From positions 372,001 to 436,000 of the forward strand of contig NZ_BSFC01000024.1 in the NCBI RefSeq assembly GCF_027922145.1: a stretch of 64,000 nucleotides of DNA. The letters run 5' to 3'. The notes below the pieces were generated by a model. The model worked only from the letters and a program-made list of their open reading frames with translations, was not told the origin of the DNA and did no database searches. Source of the stretch: Novosphingobium resinovorum (lineage in GTDB: Bacteria > Pseudomonadota > Alphaproteobacteria > Sphingomonadales > Sphingomonadaceae). The translations under genes were made by a program, and so were the position numbers. Below are positions 43,091 through 52,290 of this stretch, one piece after another (position 1 is the first letter of the stretch; each line of letters opens with the position of its first letter).

Positions 43091-45394
43091 TTAACCAATC
43101 AAACGCGCCCTCCGGCCGGATACGAAGTCCAAGAAATCCCGAAATGGGACAGGGCGACTCACATGATAACCCTGAACTAGATCACAATTGAGGCCTGACA
43201 GCATCTCCAAAACCTTAGCAGTCTCGACACCTTCGGCCACGACGACGCGGTCCAGCGAGTGCGCCATCTCGATGATCGACTGCACTAGCAGCAGATCTTC
43301 CTTGCTACCCTCCATCGACGACACGAATGTCTTGTCGATCTTCACTTCGCTTGCAGGCAGGTAGCGCAGATAATCGATCGTCGCGTTACCGGTGCCGAAG
43401 TCGTCGATCGAAAGGCGCAAACCGGACTGGACCAGGCGCTGGAGCATCTGGAACGTCTTGGAGCTGCGATCGAGACGATCGGTTTCAGTGATTTCAAGAA
43501 TCAGGCGGTTAGGCGAAAGGCCATGCGCCGCGAGAATTTCCGCGATCATTCCAGGCAAGCCCGGATTGCGCAGGAGTTGGGCCGAAATATTGACGGACAT
43601 CGTCATCTCGTACCCATGGCGCTCCAGTTCGACTGCAACCCTCACCGCGTCGTTGATGACGAAACGGGTGATGCGCTCGATCCGGTGAAATTCCTCGGCA
43701 ATGCGGATGAACTTATCCGGGCTAATCGGTCCGCGCTCGGGATGAGTCCAGCGAACCAGAGCTTCGGCTCCGCTGATGCGGTTCGACCGCAAGTCGAGCT
43801 TAGGCTGGTAGGCCACCCAGACTTCCCCGTTGTCGATCGCGCGATCCAGCGATGTCAGCAGCGAGATTTCCCACTGCGCCTCATGCTTGCGGGCATCGTG
43901 TTGATAGACCAGTTCGTCATTTCGCACGGCTTCTTCGGCTGCCTGCATGGCGCTGGCGACCCGGCCCGAAAGCGGACGATCGAAATCCGAGTCGATGCCG
44001 CAGTTGAACGACAGGTCGATGTCGATACCACCTACCTGGATGCCATTCTGGACGATCCTGTGCAAACCTTCGAGATTCTCGAAGAGGTCGAAAGTGCTGC
44101 GGATAGATGACAGCCAGACGAACATTCCGCCTTCGTGATAGATCAGGACGCTTTCGTCACTGATGCGGATACGTCGCACGATCTCCTTGGCGAGTTGCGC
44201 TTCGACATGCTCGGCGAAGCTGCCGATGATCCCACCGTAGTTGCGGATTTTCAGGGCAACCAGAATGCGCGTGGACAGATCAGGCGAATTGCGCAAAGCC
44301 TGAACGCTGGGCAAGCCCGAACCTGTGTTGGTTTCTCCCGCCTCCTCGACCCTGTCGAGGTTCCGCATACGAATGACAGCCACCAGCGCCACGGAAAAGG
44401 CAGGAATGACCTCAACCTGGACATTTACATAGTCCAAAAGGAACGGCACAGCACCCACCACCGCAACCAGGCCCGTAAAACGGTAGACGTCAAGGACGCG
44501 CCCTCGGCCAAGACCCGATGCAATAACGACCAGAACCAGCAGGTATGCAGGAAACCAGCCATACTCACGCGGCATGCCAAGCTTCAGAGTATCGGCGCCA
44601 ATCGCATGGAAATAGCCCCCCGGTGCGTTAACGTCCTGACCGGGGATCGAATGAATATCATTGAAGGTTACTGCAGCCGGAACAATCAGAACATTCTTGC
44701 CGCGAACAAGCGAATGATCGAAATGACCGCGCATCACATCGATATAAGTTAAAGTGGGATACGAACTGACGGCGATTGAAAAGTCCGGGAAGAACAGTTC
44801 GTCGGTGCTGCCATTCACCCCGGCAATCGCAGCTGCAAGGGAGGGAATCTTGCCCACCGGGCTTCCAGATGCATAAGGAAGCTGGACGTTCTGATTGAGT
44901 GGGCGATGGCGAACCAGCACCGATGCCACTCCGGCATGGTCGCGATAAGCCTGAAGCGGAATCTTGCCGGCAAAGTTACCCATCTGGCCATTGCTGTCCA
45001 CCGCAGCACCCAGCACCACCTTTCCATGGTTCGCCTTCAGCGCTGCCACAAACTTGGCATCGTCAGCTGCGTTACCCGGCATCGAAAACGACCGGTCGAA
45101 GAAGACTCGCTTTGCGCCTGCAGCAAAGAGTTGGTTGATCGCATCTGCGTCGTTACCATGAGAGATGTCATTGGCGCCGAGTTGAATAAGAGTCTGAGAG
45201 TCCTGCAGAACGATGGCGATGTCGCCGCTCGCCGGTTGTGTGCGGGACATCCAGCGCACGTTGCGCAAGTAGTCCTCAAGCGGCAGACCAAGACCGCTGA
45301 TACCCATCGCAAGGCCCGTCAACGCTGCCCAGAAAACGATCCGGACACGCGGCCTTTTCCAGAAGCTGCGGAACTGCCCCCACACGTCGGTCAT
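43091..45394 (-). CDS. CHASE2-type sensor with degenerate GGDEF and EAL phosphodiesterase domains
   Basis: The protein has 767 residues from the ATG at 45,394, preceded by GGGGGAAGG. It has an N-terminal TM (about 17-35), a periplasmic CHASE2-like domain to about 280, two or three TM helices, a degenerate GGDEF region (EGGMFVWL in place of the signature) and an EAL domain. The EAL site looks intact: GAEALVRW, NISAQLL, EITETD, DDFGTG, KIDKTFV and AEGVET. It should degrade c-di-GMP in response to an external signal. Its place at the end of the exopolysaccharide locus suggests control of EPS output. Confidence 0.88.
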   Translation of the reverse strand: MTDVWGQFRSFWKRPRVRIVFWAALTGLAMGISGLGLPLEDYLRNVRWMSRTQPASGDIAIVLQDSQTLIQLGANDISHGNDADAINQLFAAGAKRVFFDRSFSMPGNAADDAKFVAALKANHGKVVLGAAVDSNGQMGNFAGKIPLQAYRDHAGVASVLVRHRPLNQNVQLPYASGSPVGKIPSLAAAIAGVNGSTDELFFPDFSIAVSSYPTLTYIDVMRGHFDHSLVRGKNVLIVPAAVTFNDIHSIPGQDVNAPGGYFHAIGADTLKLGMPREYGWFPAYLLVLVVIASGLGRGRVLDVYRFTGLVAVVGAVPFLLDYVNVQVEVIPAFSVALVAVIRMRNLDRVEEAGETNTGSGLPSVQALRNSPDLSTRILVALKIRNYGGIIGSFAEHVEAQLAKEIVRRIRISDESVLIYHEGGMFVWLSSIRSTFDLFENLEGLHRIVQNGIQVGGIDIDLSFNCGIDSDFDRPLSGRVASAMQAAEEAVRNDELVYQHDARKHEAQWEISLLTSLDRAIDNGEVWVAYQPKLDLRSNRISGAEALVRWTHPERGPISPDKFIRIAEEFHRIERITRFVINDAVRVAVELERHGYEMTMSVNISAQLLRNPGLPGMIAEILAAHGLSPNRLILEITETDRLDRSSKTFQMLQRLVQSGLRLSIDDFGTGNATIDYLRYLPASEVKIDKTFVSSMEGSKEDLLLVQSIIEMAHSLDRVVVAEGVETAKVLEMLSGLNCDLVQGYHVSRPVPFRDFLDFVSGRRARLIG

Positions 45395-45575
45395 GGCCTT
45401 CCCCCTGCCCGAACCGTGAGGTTGCCCCAGGCGCACTTCACCAGCGCGGCAGGCTTCCGCTCTGAATACTGGTGATGGCGACCGATTCTGTTCATTCATG
45501 CCCTGCAAATGAGGCTCTGGTGGGCATGAGCTATCGCAAAGGTACTAAGAAACTGTGTAGTTAATGGCGTGGTCG

Positions 45576-45599
45576 GCCCGAAACGCCGAATTTCCGGGC
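45576..45599 (-). terminator. Possible terminator after the amidotransferase gene
   Basis: GCCCGAAA (45,576-45,583) pairs with TTTCCGGGC (45,591-45,599) with one bulged base, 22 bases after the amidotransferase stop. No U-run follows, so it is weak evidence. Confidence 0.35.
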
Positions 45600-45621
45600 A
45601 AAGCGCCGTCAAGCGGGCCGA

Positions 45622-47517
45622 TTAATTGACACCCAGCGAGGTAAATGCCTTGTCAAGCATGAGCATCTGCCAGAGCAATCGGGAATTGTCCGAAGTTCCC
45701 GATACATGCGCGTCGACGAGACCCAAGAGGCGCCGCTGATTGAACCAGCCGGTGCGCGCCAAGGCAGTTCCTCCCGCAATGTCACGGGCCGTTTCGGCGA
45801 GCGGACCACGAAACCATTGCGCGATCGGCGTCACGAAGCCCTGCTTGGGCCTAAAGAGCACGTCATCGGGCAGATAGCGCCGCATCGCCCGCTTCATCAG
45901 CCACTTGCCCTGCCCGCCCTGTACGCGCATCCGCTCCGGCAAGCTCGCCGCGAATTCGATCAGGCGGTGATCCAGCAGCGGCTCGCGCGCCTCGAGGCTG
46001 ACCGACATGCTCGTGCGATCGACCTTGGTGAGAATGTCGCCCGGCAGCCAGACCTTGAGGTCTGCATATTGGGCGCGATCGAGCCCGGAACGAGCCGGCG
46101 CCCCGCGCATCAGCGCGAGCACCGGGTCCTCGGCGCGGTAATCGCCTCGCAGACGGCGGAACTCGTCGGAATAGAGGCGGTCGCGCAATTCGGGCGGCAG
46201 AAACGCCATGGAACGCGCGTAGCCTTGCGCAGAATCACCCGCCAGCGCGAGAAGGGTCGATTTCGCGCGCAACGGCCGCGGAGCCCAGTCGGCCTTCGGA
46301 TAGACCTTACCAAGCGCTCCGAATACCGGCCCCCGCAGCGATTGCGGCAACAACGCCCTGACCCTGTCCTCGCCGGCCTGGAACACATGCCGGCGATAGC
46401 CACCGAGCGCCTCATCAGCACCGTCCCCCGACAGCGCCACCGTAACCGATTCACGCGCCAGCTGGCAGACCCGCCACGTCGGGAGGGCAGAGGCGTCGGC
46501 GAACGGTTCGTCGAACATGCCCGCGAGCTGGTCGATGGCGGCGAAGTCGTCGGGGGAAACGATCCGAGAGGCGTGGTTCGTGCCGAAGCGCTGCGCGATC
46601 TTCGTCGCATAGGCACTCTCATCGAGCCCGGCGACATCGAATCCGATCGAGCAGGTGCGTACCGGATTGCCGCTCGCCTCGGCCATGAATGCGACGACGC
46701 TGGAACTGTCGACGCCGCCCGACAGGAACGCGCCCAACGGGACATCGGCGACCATGCGAGATGACACCGCCTGGCGCATCAGATGCAGCAGTTCGGCTTC
46801 AAGGTCGGCGGGTTTACCCTTGCGCCGTTCTGCAAAGGAGACGTCCCACCACTGCGCCGGGCGCGGCATCGGCGCCCCATGCCGCAGCAGCAAAGAATGT
46901 CCCGCCGGCAGTTTGGAGACGCCCTTCAGGATGGCGCGATCGTCAGGGACATAGCCCCAGGTGAGGTAATCCTCGACGGCCAGCGGGTCGATCTCCCGCC
47001 GTAGCAGCGGATGAGCGGTCAGGGCCTTGAGTTCGGAGCCAAAGGCCAGGCTTCCGTCGCTCAACTGCGCGTAGTACAGCGGTTTCACGCCCAGTCGATC
47101 GCGCGCAAGGAACAGCGTGCGTGCATCCAGATCGTAGATCGCGAAGGCGAACATGCCGAACAGCCGAGTGACGCAATCCGGCCCCCAGCGCCGCCAGGCT
47201 GCCAGAATGACCTCGCTGTCGCCATCGGTGCGGAAATGCTCCCCAGCCGCCTTCAAATCATGCCGCAGTTCGCGGTAGTTGTAGATCTCGCCATTGAAGA
47301 CGAGCATCGCGCGGCCATCGAGAGAGGCCATGGGTTGCGGTGAGCCTGCCAGGTCGATGATCGACAGGCGGCGATGCCCCAGGGCAACGCCCGGTGCCGT
47401 CCATACGCCCTGCCCGTCAGGCCCACGATGCGCGATGGCGTCGCACATAGCCTCGACCCGGGCGCGATCGACCGGCTTGGGCGTTTCCAGATGATAGATT
47501 CCAGCGATCCCGCACAT
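45622..47517 (-). CDS. Asparagine synthetase-like amidotransferase, XrtA/PEP-CTERM-associated
   Basis: The protein has 631 residues from the ATG at 47,517; Met-Cys-Gly-Ile gives the N-terminal nucleophile Cys2 of class II glutamine amidotransferases. Other marks are HRGPDGQG, VFNGEIYNYREL and the synthetase PP-loop FLSGGVDSSS (about 258-267). The open frame extends upstream but the catalytic Cys fixes the start. Related proteins in exosortase-A loci probably amidate a sugar acid or another EPS component rather than make free asparagine. The exosortase gene ends 11 bases upstream. Confidence 0.9.
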   Translation of the reverse strand: MCGIAGIYHLETPKPVDRARVEAMCDAIAHRGPDGQGVWTAPGVALGHRRLSIIDLAGSPQPMASLDGRAMLVFNGEIYNYRELRHDLKAAGEHFRTDGDSEVILAAWRRWGPDCVTRLFGMFAFAIYDLDARTLFLARDRLGVKPLYYAQLSDGSLAFGSELKALTAHPLLRREIDPLAVEDYLTWGYVPDDRAILKGVSKLPAGHSLLLRHGAPMPRPAQWWDVSFAERRKGKPADLEAELLHLMRQAVSSRMVADVPLGAFLSGGVDSSSVVAFMAEASGNPVRTCSIGFDVAGLDESAYATKIAQRFGTNHASRIVSPDDFAAIDQLAGMFDEPFADASALPTWRVCQLARESVTVALSGDGADEALGGYRRHVFQAGEDRVRALLPQSLRGPVFGALGKVYPKADWAPRPLRAKSTLLALAGDSAQGYARSMAFLPPELRDRLYSDEFRRLRGDYRAEDPVLALMRGAPARSGLDRAQYADLKVWLPGDILTKVDRTSMSVSLEAREPLLDHRLIEFAASLPERMRVQGGQGKWLMKRAMRRYLPDDVLFRPKQGFVTPIAQWFRGPLAETARDIAGGTALARTGWFNQRRLLGLVDAHVSGTSDNSRLLWQMLMLDKAFTSLGVN

Positions 47518-47528
47518 CGTCGCTCGAC

Positions 47529-49091
47529 CTACCTGACCTGAGCGATACCGTCCATCCAGCGCGCAAGCGATCCGGTGGAGGCGCGGAAGGAAGCGATCGA
47601 CTGCTCGGCCATGCCACGCGGCATGTCTTCGGCGGAAAGAATCAGCATGGTCGTGGGTTCCGCCCGGAACAGCAGATGGTCGGCGATCACCGCGAGCTTG
47701 AGCCCGGCATTGCTCCCGCTCAAAAGGGCGCCCTGACGATACCACGTCATGGCCAACCGCTCGACACTGCCGTTGCCGAGGAGGCGTTCGCCCTTTCCAC
47801 CTTCGAGAGAGGGCCCGGGTGCCTGCCACGCCCAGGCGCTGGCGGGGACTAGCGCGCCCTGGCCGAAACCGCCGGCCTCGCGCCCTTCTCCCTGACTGGC
47901 ATAGAGCGCGACGAAGACATCGACCTGATGCCCCCTGGCATCGCGGTAGCGCCCGAGGAGGCGATGATCGGAGCCTTGAGCGCGCGGTTCCCACCAAATC
48001 GCCGGCGCGTAGTCCACGCGGGTCCATCCCTCGACTACAGGCAGGTCGATGCGCGCGGGCATCGGCGCGGCGATAGTATCCGCCGCAAGCGCCCAGCACC
48101 GCGCCGCGCCCAGCACGAGCGCGAACCCGACCAACGCTGCAGTGCCGGGAAAGGCGAAGCCCTCCAGACGACCCAGCCAGGAGGCATTCTCAATGGCGAC
48201 AAGGTCGATCACCGGAGCATTCAGGGGCCGATCGAAAAATCGCCAGGCGCACGCGATCACCAGCGCCAGCACGATCGCGAAGAAGAACCAGCCGTAGACG
48301 ATATGGTCGAAGCCCGCCGCCGCCTCGATACCGAAAATCTGGGCGGCATAGATCGTACCCCAGGCACGAACGCCATTCGCCAGGATAGGTACGGCCACGC
48401 AGGCCAGCAGCATCGCCGTACGGCGACGCCAGCTCAGAAAGCAGACATTGGCCGCAAGAACGCCGAATGCGGCCATGGCAATGAGGAACTTCACGCCCGA
48501 ACAGGCTTCAGCGACCTCGAAGAGACCGGCCGGCGTATTGATGAAGACACCGTCGATCTCGGCGGGAATGCCGCTGAGGTGCGTCAGGGCGATTGTGATC
48601 TCGGCGGTAATCGTCTGCAGGACGTTTACCAGTTCCTCACCGACGGGGACCAAGAACACAAGATAGCCGAGTGGGAACACCAGCGCCGCGCTGATTCTGA
48701 CACCAAGGATCAAGGGGACGCATGCCCCCAGCATGGCCACGACTCCCGCCTGCCGGGCAAGGTCCAGCCCCGACATTGCCCCTAGCAACCACAGGAACGC
48801 CGCGCCCGAAAGCAAGGCCAGGCCCGGCCACCAGGCCAGGGGCGTAAGCTGCTCCAACTGTGGCCAGCGCTGCCAGACTAGCCAGCCGAGGATCACAGGG
48901 ATCAGCAGGACATGGTTGTAGGTGGAAATGTCCCACCACTGCCGCGCCATCGCCGCCCAGTCTCCCGCAAAGCCGGCCAGCAGCACCAGCCATGCCGCGC
49001 CGAGGCGCGGGAGAGCGCCGCGCCATTGCGGCGAAAGAGCGCGCCACGCACGGGCGGGCCCCGCAATGGATGCGGCCAGCTCAGGCGACAT
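47529..49091 (-). CDS. xrtA: Exosortase A fused to an EpsI domain
   Basis: The protein has 520 residues. The N-terminal 290 residues form a polytopic exosortase with catalytic Cys197 in EACSGVKFL, Arg242 in ANGVRAW and His263 in FDHIVYGW. The C-terminal about 200 residues after a final TM are an EpsI-type periplasmic domain. Exosortase A processes proteins ending in a PEP-CTERM signal at the inner membrane, and EpsI is its usual companion, here as one polypeptide. No PEP-CTERM substrate gene is seen in this window. The gene overlaps the upstream glycosyltransferase by about 11 bases. Confidence 0.93.
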   Translation of the reverse strand: MSPELAASIAGPARAWRALSPQWRGALPRLGAAWLVLLAGFAGDWAAMARQWWDISTYNHVLLIPVILGWLVWQRWPQLEQLTPLAWWPGLALLSGAAFLWLLGAMSGLDLARQAGVVAMLGACVPLILGVRISAALVFPLGYLVFLVPVGEELVNVLQTITAEITIALTHLSGIPAEIDGVFINTPAGLFEVAEACSGVKFLIAMAAFGVLAANVCFLSWRRRTAMLLACVAVPILANGVRAWGTIYAAQIFGIEAAAGFDHIVYGWFFFAIVLALVIACAWRFFDRPLNAPVIDLVAIENASWLGRLEGFAFPGTAALVGFALVLGAARCWALAADTIAAPMPARIDLPVVEGWTRVDYAPAIWWEPRAQGSDHRLLGRYRDARGHQVDVFVALYASQGEGREAGGFGQGALVPASAWAWQAPGPSLEGGKGERLLGNGSVERLAMTWYRQGALLSGSNAGLKLAVIADHLLFRAEPTTMLILSAEDMPRGMAEQSIASFRASTGSLARWMDGIAQVR

Positions 49092-50331
49092 CCGTAAGCG
49101 CCTCGCTCATCGTTCCGAGATATTCGGGAAGGCGCGCCAGTGCGGCCTCCCAGCTGGCATTGCCGACGATCCACGTCCGGGCAGCAGCACCCATCAGTTT
49201 CGCGGCCTCTGGCGCGCGCGCGAGGTCGAGGACGGCTTGTGCCATCGCGGCATCGCCGTCACGCATCGCGAAATCCCGCCCGTCGAGCGCGTCGATGCCG
49301 ATCGCCGCGCCAGGGGAAAGAACTACGGGCAAGCCCATCGCCATCGCTTCAAGTACCTTGTTCTGCACACCGCGCGCGATTTCGAGCGGCACCAGGGCGA
49401 CATCCGCAGCGGTGAGCCACGGCCGGATGTCATCCACCCTGCCCCAGACTTCGATGCCATCCCGTCCCGAGCGGTCCCGCAGAACCGGTGGCGGATTGCG
49501 GCCTACGATATGCAGCGTGGCGTCGGGACAGGTCTGGCGCACGAGCGGCAACACGCGATCGATGGCGCGCGTGGCGGCCTCGATGTTGGGCGCGTAGTCC
49601 ATCTGTCCGGTGAAGACGATGCGCGGCGCGCCCTTCTCTATCATGCGCGGTTCCGGGCTTACTGCGCCGGGGTCGAAATATGCGGCGTCAAGGCCATTGC
49701 CCATTGCCCGCACGCGGCCATGCTCGCCGTAACGCTCTCCATGGCTATCACTGGCGAGGCGCGAACGCAGGAGGCCCACTTCGGCGCCGCTTATCAGCAA
49801 CGTGACGGAGGCACCTGCGCATATCCTCGCCTCTTCCTGGCGCAGAAGGCGGCCCTCTCGCCGCTCCATCCATGATCGAAAGCCACGTCCTTTCGCGGCG
49901 TAGGCTTCGAACTTGGCGGAGTCGACGTCCACCAGGTCGGCAACGACGCGGCCACGGAATTCGCCGGGCACGTATTGGGCCATCTGGCCGGAGAAAACGT
50001 AGACGGTATCGATGTCCCGCTCGGCAAGCAGGTCGCGCACATAGGCTTCGAGCTGCTTGTCGTAAAACGCGGTGAGGCTGATCGGCCGACCGCTGGCCAG
50101 TGCCTGCACTCCGGCGACCGGCAGCGACTTGGACCGCTCGACCAGGCGATAGCTTGCGGCAAGGTTGGCAAGGTCCGGCTCGAACGCACGGTCCTGCTCG
50201 TCGTCGCAGAATGTGGCCACGTGCACCGGAGCCAGTGCGGCAAGCGCCTTGAGCACGTGATGGGAGCGTATCTTGTCACCGCGATCCGGGGGAAACGGGA
50301 TGCGGTGCGCCAGGAACAGAATTTCACCCAT
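49081..50331 (-). CDS. Glycosyltransferase, PEP-CTERM/EPS-associated (GT4-like)
   Basis: The protein has 416 residues from the ATG at 50,331, which overlaps the FemAB-like stop by one base. The N-terminus LFLAHRIPFPPDRGDKIRSHH is typical of the exosortase-associated sugar transferase group. The C-terminal donor domain has IVFTGQMDYAPN, HIVGRNPPP and the GVQNKVLEAMAMGLPVV loop with the donor-binding Glu. It adds a sugar to the growing EPS repeat unit at the cytoplasmic membrane. Sugar identity is unknown. Confidence 0.9.
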   Translation of the reverse strand: MGEILFLAHRIPFPPDRGDKIRSHHVLKALAALAPVHVATFCDDEQDRAFEPDLANLAASYRLVERSKSLPVAGVQALASGRPISLTAFYDKQLEAYVRDLLAERDIDTVYVFSGQMAQYVPGEFRGRVVADLVDVDSAKFEAYAAKGRGFRSWMERREGRLLRQEEARICAGASVTLLISGAEVGLLRSRLASDSHGERYGEHGRVRAMGNGLDAAYFDPGAVSPEPRMIEKGAPRIVFTGQMDYAPNIEAATRAIDRVLPLVRQTCPDATLHIVGRNPPPVLRDRSGRDGIEVWGRVDDIRPWLTAADVALVPLEIARGVQNKVLEAMAMGLPVVLSPGAAIGIDALDGRDFAMRDGDAAMAQAVLDLARAPEAAKLMGAAARTWIVGNASWEAALARLPEYLGTMSEALTDVA

Positions 50332-51407
50332 CAGCCGATACCGCGTGCAATCAGCGGGCCGAGGCGATTGGCCACTGCCAGAGGCAGGCGCTGCCACAGC
50401 TTGATCTGAAGCGAGAGCTTGCCGCTCGTCGGGTCGGCATCGCGCCTGGCAATGCCGGGAGCCGTCCAGGTCGCATACGTCAGCGGCTCCGGCTCGAAGC
50501 CCCAGTTGCGCTTGAAATTATAGGCCCCGCTGTCCGTCTTCGAGCGGCCGAAGTCGAATACCGTGCAGCCGCGCCGCCGGGCGTGGAGCATGAGTTCGTA
50601 GTACATCCGGTCGTTGCCCCTGAGGCGCCGGGCGTCCCAGGTTCCGCCGCCCCAATACGGCATGACGGCGCCCTGATGATAGACGCTGATGACGCTCGCC
50701 ACCGGCACGCCCTGATGCCGCACCGTGAGAATGTCCGCATCGTCGCCGAAACCATCGATGATCGCATCGAGCAGCGCTCGGGGAAAGACCGGCGTGCCGA
50801 GGTTGCGATAGCTTTCGCAGAACACGGCGTAATGTGCGGCGCGATCCGCTTCCGCAGTGCCTATCTCGATCGTCAGGTCCATGCCCAGCGAGCGGCGCAC
50901 TTCGGCGCGCTGCTTGCGCGGGATGTCCAGCAGTTGCGCTTCGTCGTCAGCCGCGAGCGGGCGGGCGAAGTTGGCGTGTGAACGGGTCTTGAGTGCCCAG
51001 CCATCGCCCGCCGGAGGAAGTACCCCGCCGCGAAGTTCGATCGTCGGGCAGGTGAGGCGCAGTGCCAGTTCCTCAACGGCGGCGAATACGGCGGTGGTAT
51101 CGGCGTCCCCGGTCGCCAGCAGCCCGCCACCGACCGCGAACCCGGTAGAGGCCAGCAGTCGGCCGAATACCGGCGAATGAATGGCATCGAGCGGCAGGAA
51201 AGCGACGATCTCGCCCCCCTTCTCCTGAACGAGCGCCAGCGCGCGGTTGCCGGTCGCCTTTGCCACCGAGACGAACCATGCGGGGCGATGGAACGGCGTC
51301 CCCTGCGGATGGCGCGCCACGAAGCCTTGAAGGCGCGCGACCTCACCCGGGTCGGTCAGATCGACGAGGCGGACTTGCGCTGTCAGTGGCACGAAGGGCG
51401 CGTTCAC
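50331..51407 (-). CDS. FemAB-like acyltransferase, XrtA/PEP-CTERM-associated
   Basis: The protein has 358 residues from a GTG at 51,407 that overlaps the deacetylase stop by 4 bases (GTGA). It has two GNAT-like halves, with RKQRAEVRRSLGMDL in the first, and NDRMYYELMLHARRRGC, then FDFGRSKTDSGAYNFKRNWGFEP, in the second; these are conserved in exosortase-associated FemAB proteins. FemAB-type enzymes transfer amino acids or acyl groups to amines. It may decorate the exopolysaccharide with an amino-acyl group. Confidence 0.88.
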   Translation of the reverse strand: MNAPFVPLTAQVRLVDLTDPGEVARLQGFVARHPQGTPFHRPAWFVSVAKATGNRALALVQEKGGEIVAFLPLDAIHSPVFGRLLASTGFAVGGGLLATGDADTTAVFAAVEELALRLTCPTIELRGGVLPPAGDGWALKTRSHANFARPLAADDEAQLLDIPRKQRAEVRRSLGMDLTIEIGTAEADRAAHYAVFCESYRNLGTPVFPRALLDAIIDGFGDDADILTVRHQGVPVASVISVYHQGAVMPYWGGGTWDARRLRGNDRMYYELMLHARRRGCTVFDFGRSKTDSGAYNFKRNWGFEPEPLTYATWTAPGIARRDADPTSGKLSLQIKLWQRLPLAVANRLGPLIARGIG

Positions 51408-52276
51408 GCGGCGAAGGCCAGCGGTTCGGCGCGCAAGGCTTCGCGCGCGGCCAGTTCGTCCATGCGGCCCCAGCGGAATTCGCCGACCAGTCGCTCCAGC
51501 TTGTCGGCCATCACCGACAGGTTCGTATAGTGCCGGAAACGCGAGCGCAGCGGCGCGCCTTCGACTCGGGGTTGATCGGGGTCGATCTCCCACGGATGGA
51601 AGTAGAACACCGCCGGCCGCCGATCATCGCGGTTCACCTGCCGGATCGCCCAGCGCGAGAACCCGTAAGGAAGCACCCGAAAGAAGCCGCCGCCGCCTGC
51701 CGCCAGCCGCCGTCCGGCGAACCGGGCGGTCGTGACCGGGATCTCGATCAGTTCAGCATCGACGATAGGCCGGAACGCGAAGCGCGGAGCCTCCCGCCAG
51801 CCATAATGGTCATGCGCGATCGGAGCCACGCTGGAGCTATACACATAGCCCTGCTCCGCCAGCACCTCGAAGGCCCAGGGCGTACGGGCATCGATCGAGA
51901 AGCTGGGCGCGCGGTAGCCTTTGACCGCCTGGCCCGAGGCGTCCTCGATCACCTTGCGGGCACGGTTGATGTCGGCGGCGAAGGCCTCCCTGCCGAGACG
52001 GAACACGCGCTCGTGATCCCAGCCATGGCTGGCGACCTCGTGGCCTTCTTCGGCGATCCGCCGCATCAAGGCGGGATTCCGTTCCGCCACCCAGCCGAGG
52101 GTGAAGAACGTGCCCTTCACCCCCGCGTCGGCGAAAAGCCGCAGGATTTCGTCGCAGTTACGCTCGACGCGCGTGGCCAGCGAGTTCCAGTTCTCCCGGT
52201 CGATCACCTTCTCGAAGGCGCCGACCTGGAACCAGTCCTCGACATCGACCGACAGGCCGTTGATCGGCACCGACAT
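51404..52276 (-). CDS. Polysaccharide deacetylase, XrtA/PEP-CTERM-associated
   Basis: The protein has 290 residues from the ATG at 52,276, with GGGAG 8 bases upstream. NodB-fold motifs: LSVDVEDWF (8-16, catalytic/metal Asp), ASHGWDHE (metal His), YRAPSFSID and FYFHPWEID near the C-terminus. There is no signal peptide, as usual in this subgroup. It would remove N-acetyl groups from the EPS or its lipid-linked precursor. It is coupled to the FemAB-like gene, which could then acylate the freed amine; this is inference. Confidence 0.9.
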   Translation of the reverse strand: MSVPINGLSVDVEDWFQVGAFEKVIDRENWNSLATRVERNCDEILRLFADAGVKGTFFTLGWVAERNPALMRRIAEEGHEVASHGWDHERVFRLGREAFAADINRARKVIEDASGQAVKGYRAPSFSIDARTPWAFEVLAEQGYVYSSSVAPIAHDHYGWREAPRFAFRPIVDAELIEIPVTTARFAGRRLAAGGGGFFRVLPYGFSRWAIRQVNRDDRRPAVFYFHPWEIDPDQPRVEGAPLRSRFRHYTNLSVMADKLERLVGEFRWGRMDELAAREALRAEPLAFAA

Positions 52277-52290
52277 GGGGTAGAACTCCC

